Source of the DNA: Bacteroidota bacterium
GTDB lineage: Bacteria; Bacteroidota; Bacteroidia; Bacteroidales; VadinHA17
DNA length: 18,777 bases
Assembly: GCA_015222065.1 (NCBI GenBank)
Contig: JADFUQ010000165.1
Coordinates: forward strand, 1-18,777
Direction: 5' to 3'
Below the pieces are notes generated by a model. It was not told the DNA's origin and did no database searches. It saw only the letters and a list, made by a program, of their open reading frames with translations. Of the stretch, positions 1 to 6,482 are shown piece by piece; the stretch's first letter is position 1, and every line of letters starts with the position of its first letter. Position numbers and translations under genes: made by a program.

Positions 1-87
1 AAATAAATCTCAAATTCTAATGACTCAAAAATCAAACAAATTCTTGTATATATGCTGTTTGGATTTTGTTTTTTCAAACATTGAATA

Positions 88-129
88 TTATTTGTTATTT
101 GTTATTTGTTTTTTGAGATTTGTTATTTA
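88..129. repeat. Heptameric tandem array (TTATTTG-type), six units
   Basis: Six consecutive 7-base words are seen: TTATTTG three times, then TTTTTTG, AGATTTG and TTATTTA. The shared core is TTTG or TTTA at a strict 7-base spacing. The word AAATCTCAAA at 5-14 is the exact reverse complement of TTTGAGATTT at 112-121, so the same repeat family is present on both strands of this 211-bp leader. The array ends about 80 bp before the first gene. Its function is unknown. It could be a replication-slippage repeat or a widely scattered intergenic repeat of this lineage. Confidence 0.8.
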
Positions 130-134
130 CTCAT

Positions 135-170
135 TGGTTCTTTATTTACGAAAATGTTTGACTAAACTTG
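135..170 (+). promoter_or_regulatory. Putative Bacteroidetes-type promoter upstream of the LarA-like gene
   Basis: TAAACTTG at 163-170 matches seven of the eight positions of the Bacteroidetes -7 consensus TAnnTTTG. A TTG at 135-137 lies upstream, but the spacing of about 25 bases is longer than usual for the -33 TTTG element. This is the best match in the 80 bp before the gene, but it is weak, and A/T-rich DNA gives such matches by chance. Confidence 0.25.
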
Positions 171-211
171 GCTCATGAATTTAACGAAGCTAAATTTTAA
201 TACATATTAAC

Positions 212-1483
212 ATGTTTTTTTCCAGGCAAGCATCTGATAATAAAATTCTGGGATTAAAAGATATCAATGATTTACTATATGAGGCATTGTATAGTTTGGG
301 GCCTCAAAAAAAAGTACTTGCTTTGCCACCTGATAAAACACGCTTTCACTCCCGTGCAGGTGAGATCACCCAAATGATATATGAATTCTATGGTAAACAC
401 CTGACAGATATTCTCCCTGCCCTGGGCACACATGCACCAATGAGCAAACCTGATATTATATCTATGTTTGGGGATATTCCACAGGATCTGTTCCGGGTAC
501 ACGACTGGCGTAACGATGTAATTACACTGGGGTCACTACCCGGAGAGTTTCTGTATGATATTTCTGATGGAAAAGTAAACTTCCCCTGGGAAGCACAGGT
601 AAACCGTCTGCTCAGAGATGGTGGTCACGACCTTATCATCAGTATCGGACAGATTGTGCCACACGAAGTGGCAGGTATGGCAAACTTTAATAAAAATATA
701 TTTGTAGGTACAGGAGGACCAAAAGGGATCAATAAAAGTCATTTCCTGGGTGCGGTTTGTGATATGGAAACAATTATGGGAAGGGCTGATAATCCAGTAA
801 GGGCTTTACTGAACGAGGCGGACAGGTCCTTCTCTCATCTGCTGCCAAAAATATTATATATCTTCACTGTAATCGGGAATGATGACCAGGGAAACCAGGG
901 AGTCAGAGGATTATTTATCGGTGATGATAAAGAGTGCTTTTATAAAGCAGCCGCTCTTTCCATGAAGGAGAACTTTACCCTCCTGGACAAACCCCTTAAA
1001 AAAGCAGTTGTTTATCTCGACCCCTCAGAGTTTAAAAGTACCTGGCTTGGTAATAAAGCTATTTACCGCACACGGATGGCTATGGCGGATGAAGGAGAAC
1101 TGATCATTCTTGCTCCGGGAGTCAATACATTTGGCGAAGATCCTGAAATTGACCGTCTTATACGAAAATATGGATACCGGGGAACAAAATACACACTTGA
1201 CATGGTGAAAAAGAATAAAGATCTGAACGATAATCTTAGCGCTGCTGCCCATTTGATACACGGCTCATCTGAAGATAGGTTTAAGATCACATATTGCCCC
1301 GGCGGTTTAAGCCGTAAAGAAATTGAGAAGGCAAATTTCGCGTTCGGCAATCTGAATGATATGCTTAAAAAATATCCACCCGGGAAATTGCAGATGGGTA
1401 TTAACGAAATTAACGGCGAACAAATCTACTATATACCAAACCCTGCACTGGGACTCTGGAGTGAGAAAAAACGATTTAAATAA
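212..1483 (+). CDS. LarA-family nickel-pincer racemase/epimerase (DUF2088)
   Basis: This 423-residue protein has the layout of lactate racemase LarA (about 424 residues), whose family inverts the alpha carbon of hydroxy acids using a nickel-pincer nucleotide tethered to a lysine. Visible equivalents are DKTR at 41-44 (LarA D72...R75), GTH with H74 (catalytic H108), PHEVAG with H151 (H174) and GGPK with K171 (cofactor-tethering K184). About 10 extra residues separate H151 from K171. K282 fits LarA K298, while L279 stands where LarA has Q295. H177 may replace the third nickel ligand. These pairings come from memory, not from a computed alignment. It heads a tight cluster with pdxB (9 bp downstream) and gnd, so a sugar acid is a more likely substrate than lactate. 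The known family includes gluconate 2-epimerases. The cofactor-synthesis genes larB, larC and larE are not in the window. Confidence 0.8.
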   Translation: MFFSRQASDNKILGLKDINDLLYEALYSLGPQKKVLALPPDKTRFHSRAGEITQMIYEFYGKHLTDILPALGTHAPMSKPDIISMFGDIPQDLFRVHDWRNDVITLGSLPGEFLYDISDGKVNFPWEAQVNRLLRDGGHDLIISIGQIVPHEVAGMANFNKNIFVGTGGPKGINKSHFLGAVCDMETIMGRADNPVRALLNEADRSFSHLLPKILYIFTVIGNDDQGNQGVRGLFIGDDKECFYKAAALSMKENFTLLDKPLKKAVVYLDPSEFKSTWLGNKAIYRTRMAMADEGELIILAPGVNTFGEDPEIDRLIRKYGYRGTKYTLDMVKKNKDLNDNLSAAAHLIHGSSEDRFKITYCPGGLSRKEIEKANFAFGNLNDMLKKYPPGKLQMGINEINGEQIYYIPNPALGLWSEKKRFK

Positions 1484-1492
1484 ATCTAAGAA

Positions 1493-2617
1493 ATGAGAAT
1501 TGTTGCAGACGAAAATATTCCGTTTCTAAAAGGTGTTCTTGAACCTTACACCGATGTTGTATACCTTCCGGGAAAAAAGATATCTCCCGGTATTGTCAAA
1601 AATGCTGATGCACTCATTATCCGTACACGTACCATATGTAATAAAGAACTCCTTGAAGGATCTAGTGTTAAGTTTATCGCTTCAGCAACTATCGGTTTTG
1701 ATCATATTGATGATAAATACTGTAAAAAGCAGGGAATTGGCTGGATAAATGCACCAGGCTGTAACTCTTCGTCAGTACAACAGTATATTGCTGCCGTTCT
1801 TGTCCATATATTCAGAAAATATAAACTCAGCTCTGCAGATCTGACACTGGGTGTAATAGGTGTTGGAAATGTGGGTTCGAAAGTAGCTAACCTCGGTAAT
1901 ATATTGGGCATGAGAGTGCTTCTTAACGACCCACCCAGAGAACGCCGTGAAGGATCAGCAATATTTACTGAACTTTATGATCTTATCCACGAGGCAGATA
2001 TTGTGACTCTTCATGTTCCTCTTACCTTTTCTGATCCTGATAAAACATATCATTTAGTAAACAATCAGTTTCTCAATTGCCTGAAACATAATTGTTTACT
2101 CATTAATACTTCCCGTGGAAGTGTTGTGGATGAACTGGCTCTAAAACAGACTTTGAAACAGGGACGTTTAAAAGGAGCAATACTTGATGTATGGGATAAT
2201 GAACCGGAAATTGACAGGGAACTGCTGCAAATGGTTGATATCGGCACACCTCACATCGCCGGATATTCACAAGATGGAAAAGCTAATGGCACCTCAATGT
2301 CAGTGAAAGCATTAGCACATTATTTTAAATTACCTCTGGAAAACTGGTATCCTGGGAAAATACCTTCACCTGAACAACCCAACATTTATATTGATGGAAA
2401 GAATAAAATACCGGAAACTCTCGTACATGATTTAATTTACCATACTTACCCTGTCAAACAGGACGATCTGGCACTGAGAAAGAATCCTGACAAATTTGAA
2501 TATCTCCGTGGAAACTACCAGGTAAGAAGAGAATTCCAGGCATATAATGTAGTTCCGGATAACATACCATCTTCACTAATAGAAAAAATAGAACAACTTG
2601 GATTTCAAATAAAATAA
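1493..2617 (+). CDS. pdxB: Erythronate-4-phosphate dehydrogenase
   Basis: A 374-residue cytoplasmic NAD-dependent D-2-hydroxyacid dehydrogenase that oxidises 4-phosphoerythronate to 2-oxo-3-hydroxy-4-phosphobutanoate in DXP-dependent pyridoxal-phosphate synthesis. It follows E. coli PdxB almost end to end: VDEN-like start (ADEN 5-8), APGCN at 87-91, Rossmann motif GVGNVG at 123-128, NDPPR at 145-149, and the catalytic triad R208, E237 and H254 at the same numbers as in E. coli. The C-terminal PdxB dimerisation region is present, with DDLALRK and the R-R-E motif near residue 345, which separates it from generic SerA/GhrA dehydrogenases. It sits 9 bp after the LarA-like gene and 11 bp before gnd, so it is probably cotranscribed. 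The position next to gnd and near tkt suits a supply of erythrose-4-phosphate, the source of its substrate. Confidence 0.95.
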   Translation: MRIVADENIPFLKGVLEPYTDVVYLPGKKISPGIVKNADALIIRTRTICNKELLEGSSVKFIASATIGFDHIDDKYCKKQGIGWINAPGCNSSSVQQYIAAVLVHIFRKYKLSSADLTLGVIGVGNVGSKVANLGNILGMRVLLNDPPRERREGSAIFTELYDLIHEADIVTLHVPLTFSDPDKTYHLVNNQFLNCLKHNCLLINTSRGSVVDELALKQTLKQGRLKGAILDVWDNEPEIDRELLQMVDIGTPHIAGYSQDGKANGTSMSVKALAHYFKLPLENWYPGKIPSPEQPNIYIDGKNKIPETLVHDLIYHTYPVKQDDLALRKNPDKFEYLRGNYQVRREFQAYNVVPDNIPSSLIEKIEQLGFQIK

Positions 2618-2628
2618 TAAATAACAAA

Positions 2629-4083
2629 ATGGAAAACAAAGCAAATATCGGACTAATCGGATTGGCAGTTATGGGCGAAAACCTGGTGCTAAACATGGAA
2701 AGTAAAGGATTTACAGTAGCTGTTTTTAACAGAACTGTCGAAAAAGTGGATCGTTTCATTAATGGCAGAGGTAAAGGGAAGAACTTTATCGGTGCTCACT
2801 CAATTGAAGAACTGGTGCAATCTTTAGAACGTCCAAGAAAAGTTATGTTACTTGTGAAAGCCGGTCAGGCAGTTGACAATTTTATTGACCAACTAATACC
2901 TTACCTGGAAAATGGAGATATCATTATTGATGGAGGAAATTCAAATTATGAAGATACAATACGACGTACAAAGTATGTTGAAAGTAAAGGACTGCTCTAT
3001 ATTGGCACCGGTGTTTCAGGTGGTGAGGAAGGTGCATTAAAAGGACCTTCAATTATGCCCGGCGGATCGCCCGATGCATGGCCGCAGGTAAAAGAGATAT
3101 TTCAGGCAATAAGTGCAAAAGTAGAGGATGGAACTCCATGCTGCGATTGGGTGGGAGAAAACGGCGCTGGTCATTTTGTTAAGATGGTGCATAACGGCAT
3201 TGAATATGGTGATATGCAGTTGATCTGTGAAGCCTACCACATTATGAAAGAACTACTGGGCATGACACCCATTGAAATGCATAACGTGCTTAAAGAATGG
3301 AATAAAGGCGATCTGGATAGTTATTTAATTGAAATAACCCGGGATATCCTGGCTTTCAATGATGAAGATGGCAAACCCCTGGTAGAAAAGATCCTGGATA
3401 CAGCCGGTCAGAAAGGTACAGGCAAATGGACGGCTATCTCAGCTCTTGATCAAGGAGTTCCTCTTACACTTATCGGAGAATCAGTTTTTGCAAGATGCCT
3501 TTCTGCACAAAAAGAGGAAAGAGTTACTGCATCAAAAATATTAAACGGACCATCCAAAAAGTTTACGGGAAACAAAAATGCATTTATTGAAGATATTCGA
3601 CAGGCATTGTTTGCTTCTAAAATTGTTTCCTATGCCCAGGGATATGTTTTGATGAGAGAAGCTGCAAAGGAATATGGCTGGAACCTGAATAATGGAGGGA
3701 TAGCCCTGATGTGGCGCGGTGGCTGTATTATCCGGTCTGTTTTCCTTGTAAAGATCAAGGAAGCATTCGATAAAAATCCGGAATTGAGCAATTTATTACT
3801 GGATTCTTATTTCAAAGATAAAATTGAGACAGCACAGGAAAGCTGGAGAAAAGTGGTTGCGACAGCTTTGACCAATGGTATTCCGGTACCAGCGTTAACT
3901 ACTGCTCTTTGTTATTACGACGGTTATCGCTCAGAAAGGCTCCCTGCCAATTTATTACAGGCCCAACGCGACTATTTTGGTGCACATACATATGAAAGAA
4001 TTGATAAACCAAGAGGTGAGTTTTTCCATACCAACTGGACCGGCAAGGGAGGAGATACGGCGTCATCAACATATGAGGTGTAA
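2629..4083 (+). CDS. gnd: 6-phosphogluconate dehydrogenase, decarboxylating
   Basis: A 484-residue enzyme converting 6-phosphogluconate to ribulose-5-phosphate and CO2 with reduction of NADP+. It has the N-terminal Rossmann fold (GLAVMG 11-16), and NRT at 34-36 whose Arg typically reads the 2'-phosphate of NADP. The substrate motif GGEEGA is at 131-136. K185, H188, N189 and E192 lie in the family signature that continues to IEYGDMQLICEAY (191-203). The C-terminal all-helical domain and tail (Y-D-G-Y-R near 430, DYFGAHTYERID near 445-456) are complete. It is at the long end of the family, as in dimeric enzymes of about 470-485 residues. Many Bacteroidetes place zwf and pgl beside gnd, but neither is seen here. 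Its neighbours are instead a LarA-like protein and pdxB, so 6-phosphogluconate may also come from gluconate. Confidence 0.97.
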   Translation: MENKANIGLIGLAVMGENLVLNMESKGFTVAVFNRTVEKVDRFINGRGKGKNFIGAHSIEELVQSLERPRKVMLLVKAGQAVDNFIDQLIPYLENGDIIIDGGNSNYEDTIRRTKYVESKGLLYIGTGVSGGEEGALKGPSIMPGGSPDAWPQVKEIFQAISAKVEDGTPCCDWVGENGAGHFVKMVHNGIEYGDMQLICEAYHIMKELLGMTPIEMHNVLKEWNKGDLDSYLIEITRDILAFNDEDGKPLVEKILDTAGQKGTGKWTAISALDQGVPLTLIGESVFARCLSAQKEERVTASKILNGPSKKFTGNKNAFIEDIRQALFASKIVSYAQGYVLMREAAKEYGWNLNNGGIALMWRGGCIIRSVFLVKIKEAFDKNPELSNLLLDSYFKDKIETAQESWRKVVATALTNGIPVPALTTALCYYDGYRSERLPANLLQAQRDYFGAHTYERIDKPRGEFFHTNWTGKGGDTASSTYEV

Positions 4084-4142
4084 TTTATTTTCATCTCTAA
4101 TCAAAACCTGATTATCTTATTGCCAATTTTATAAAAAATTAC

Positions 4143-4159
4143 AAATCTCAAATTTCTAA
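4143..4159. repeat. Second copy of the AAATCTCAAAT(T)CTAA word
   Basis: The 17 bases here match positions 5-20 of the window except for one extra T. Read on the minus strand, the words AAATTTG and AGATTTG follow each other at 7-base spacing, so this is a fragment of the same heptamer family as the array at 88-129. It lies in the 82-bp gap between gnd and transketolase, just before the transketolase start. Confidence 0.65.
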
Positions 4160-4165
4160 ACATCT

Positions 4166-6214
4166 ATGAACAACTCAATCATTAACCGTGCATCAGATAA
4201 TATCAGGGCTCTCTCAGCCGCAATGGTGGAAAAAGCTAAATCGGGACATCCCGGGGGTGCTATGGGAGGCGCTGATTTTATCAATATCCTTTATAGCGAA
4301 TTCCTCAACTTCGATCCGGATGATATGGCATGGCCACACCGCGACCGTTTTTTTTTAGACCCCGGTCATATGTCACCAATGCTCTATTCTGTCCTTACTT
4401 TACTGGAGAAATATAGTGTAGATGATATTAAAAATTTCCGCCAATGGGGAAGCACCACTCCGGGACATCCGGAACGAAATATCAACCGTGGCATTGAAAA
4501 CACCTCAGGACCTCTCGGACAAGGCCATGCAATGGCAGTTGGTGCTGCCATAACAGAACGGTTCCTTGCTGCACGGTTCGGCGACTGGATATCTCACAAT
4601 ATCTATACATTTATCTCTGATGGTGGTGTACAGGAAGAGATATCACAGGGTACCGGCCGGCTGGCAGGATTCCTCGGACTCAGCAACCTTGTTATGTTCT
4701 ATGATTCAAATGATATTCAGCTTTCAACAAATACCAGTGCAGTGACAGCTGAAAACACTGAAAAAAAATACCAGGCATGGGGCTGGCGGGTTAAAACCAT
4801 TGACGGTCATGATGCTGATGAGATACGTCTCGCACTGAAAGAAACCGGTGAAGAAAAAGAAAAACCATTCCTGATAATCGGAAAAACCATAATGGGTAAA
4901 GGTTGTGTAACCGAAGAGGGTGAGAACTACGAAAAGCAATCATCTACACATGGAATGCCTATCAGTAGTGCAGGAGCTTCATTCTCAAAAACTATAACCA
5001 ATTTAGGAAGTGATCCTAATGACCCTTTTCTTATCTTCCCCGATGTGAAAGAACATTACCATGAAGTTCTTCATAAAAAGCGGGAACAGGCTAAAACCAG
5101 GAAAGCAAAACAGGTGGAATGGGAAAAGAATAATCCCGCACTTGCAGAAAAACTACAGAAGTTCCTCAGCATGGAACTTCCTGAGATTGATTTCTCGCGA
5201 ATCGAACAAAAAGAAGGTATTGCATCACGGGCAGCTTCAGGTGCAGTCCTGGCATACCTTGCAGATAAAATCGAAAACCTGGTGGTTTCTTCTGCCGACC
5301 TGTCAAATTCGGATAAGACTGACGGGTTTCTGAAAAAAACGAAACCTTTTGTTAAAGGTGATTTCTCAGGTTCATTCCTGCAATCAGGTGTTTCGGAGCT
5401 TACCATGGCTGCAGTGATGAACGGGATGGCTGCTCATGGTGGTGTTATTCCTGTTGGCGGTACTTTCTTTGTCTTTTCCGATTATATGAAACCGGCAGTT
5501 AGAATGGCAGCACTAATGGAACTTTCTGTAAAATATGTCTGGACTCATGACGCCTTCAGAGTAGGTGAAGATGGTCCAACTCATCAACCTGTTGAACAGG
5601 AAGCACAAATACGACTCCTTGAAAACCTTAAGAACCATTCAGGTAATATGAGTCTTCTGGCTCTTCGTCCTGCCGATACCGCCGAAACAACTGTTGCATG
5701 GAAAATGGCTCTTGAAAATGACCGTGGTCCAACAGCCCTTATCCTCTCCAGGCAAGGCATAAAGGATTTACCTGCAAAGTCAGGATCAAGATTTAATGAA
5801 TCACTACAGGCAGAAAAAGGTGCATATATAATACAGAAAGATGAAGGGATCCCTGATATTGTTCTGGTTGCAAGTGGTTCTGAAGTATCAACCCTGCTGT
5901 CAGGAGCAGAAAAGCTTCGTACCGAAAAAGGCCTTAAAATACAGGTAGTTTCCGCAATCTCGGAAGGATTGTTTAAACAACAAAATAGGGACTACCGGAA
6001 AAAAGTGATCCCGGATAATTTACCCGTTTTCGGCTTGACTGCCGGAATACCGGTAACCCTCCGCGGGCTTGTTGGTCCTAAAGGAAAGGTTTTCGGTCTC
6101 GAATCATTCGGTTACTCAGCTCCTTACAAGATACTTGACGAAAAACTGGGATTCACCGCAGAAAATGTTTTTAACCAGGTTATCCAATATCTAAGTGAAT
6201 ATTCTAACCAATAA
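4166..6214 (+). CDS. tkt: Transketolase (divergent, full length)
   Basis: A 682-residue thiamine-diphosphate enzyme moving two-carbon units between sugar phosphates in the non-oxidative pentose-phosphate pathway. Catalytic and binding residues of the family are visible: SGHPGG with H28, H68, H101, GPLGQG at 115-120, STHG (equivalent of E. coli H261), ASRAAS (phosphate-binding Arg), GVSE (the ThDP-activating Glu), THDAFRVGEDGPTHQP (two His and an Asp) and LSRQ. The cofactor motif is unusual, with S-D-G at 151-153 where E. coli has G-D-G, and D-S-N-D-I at 180-184 where it has D-D-N. The metal ligands D152, N182 and I184 are kept, so activity is expected. It is 82 bp after gnd and on the same strand, and may have its own promoter. 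It ends opposite the GH3 gene (convergent). Confidence 0.95.
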   Translation: MNNSIINRASDNIRALSAAMVEKAKSGHPGGAMGGADFINILYSEFLNFDPDDMAWPHRDRFFLDPGHMSPMLYSVLTLLEKYSVDDIKNFRQWGSTTPGHPERNINRGIENTSGPLGQGHAMAVGAAITERFLAARFGDWISHNIYTFISDGGVQEEISQGTGRLAGFLGLSNLVMFYDSNDIQLSTNTSAVTAENTEKKYQAWGWRVKTIDGHDADEIRLALKETGEEKEKPFLIIGKTIMGKGCVTEEGENYEKQSSTHGMPISSAGASFSKTITNLGSDPNDPFLIFPDVKEHYHEVLHKKREQAKTRKAKQVEWEKNNPALAEKLQKFLSMELPEIDFSRIEQKEGIASRAASGAVLAYLADKIENLVVSSADLSNSDKTDGFLKKTKPFVKGDFSGSFLQSGVSELTMAAVMNGMAAHGGVIPVGGTFFVFSDYMKPAVRMAALMELSVKYVWTHDAFRVGEDGPTHQPVEQEAQIRLLENLKNHSGNMSLLALRPADTAETTVAWKMALENDRGPTALILSRQGIKDLPAKSGSRFNESLQAEKGAYIIQKDEGIPDIVLVASGSEVSTLLSGAEKLRTEKGLKIQVVSAISEGLFKQQNRDYRKKVIPDNLPVFGLTAGIPVTLRGLVGPKGKVFGLESFGYSAPYKILDEKLGFTAENVFNQVIQYLSEYSNQ

Positions 6215-6273
6215 AGAATAACTAAAAAAAAAGAATTGTGATGCAGTGAGGCAGTGTTACAGAAGAAAAATAC

Positions 6274-6397
6274 TAACCGCAGAGGTCGCAAAGAAGGCGC
6301 AAAGTTCGCATAAGAATAATTAAATATTTTGAAGATTCTTTTTACATAATATTTGTTCTTTGCGTACTTAGCGCATCCTTTGCGCACTTGGCGGTTA
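6274..6397. repeat. Long imperfect inverted repeat built of CGCAAAG words
   Basis: The arm at 6274-6310 pairs with the reverse complement of 6361-6397 at 29 of 37 positions, with a 50-bp A/T-rich loop. Both arms start from the outside with TAACCGC and then carry CGCAAAG-like words about 9-10 bp apart. The element lies in the 268-bp gap between the convergent ends of transketolase and the GH3 gene, with no competing reading frame. It could act as a bidirectional terminator or be one copy of a dispersed palindromic repeat. No U-tract ideal for an intrinsic terminator flanks it directly. The rest of the gap (6215-6273 and 6398-6482) shows no gene. Confidence 0.85.
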
Positions 6398-6482
6398 ATT
6401 CTTTTAAAAATATTAACAGAGATCAGAGATTACTTTACGTATTAACTCCTACGCAAGTAGTAATAAAATCGGAAATATTTAA

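Noticed and set aside
5061..5406. Overlapping frames within transketolase on both strands
   Set aside because: They lie fully within a conserved transketolase reading frame and encode low-complexity peptides without family features.
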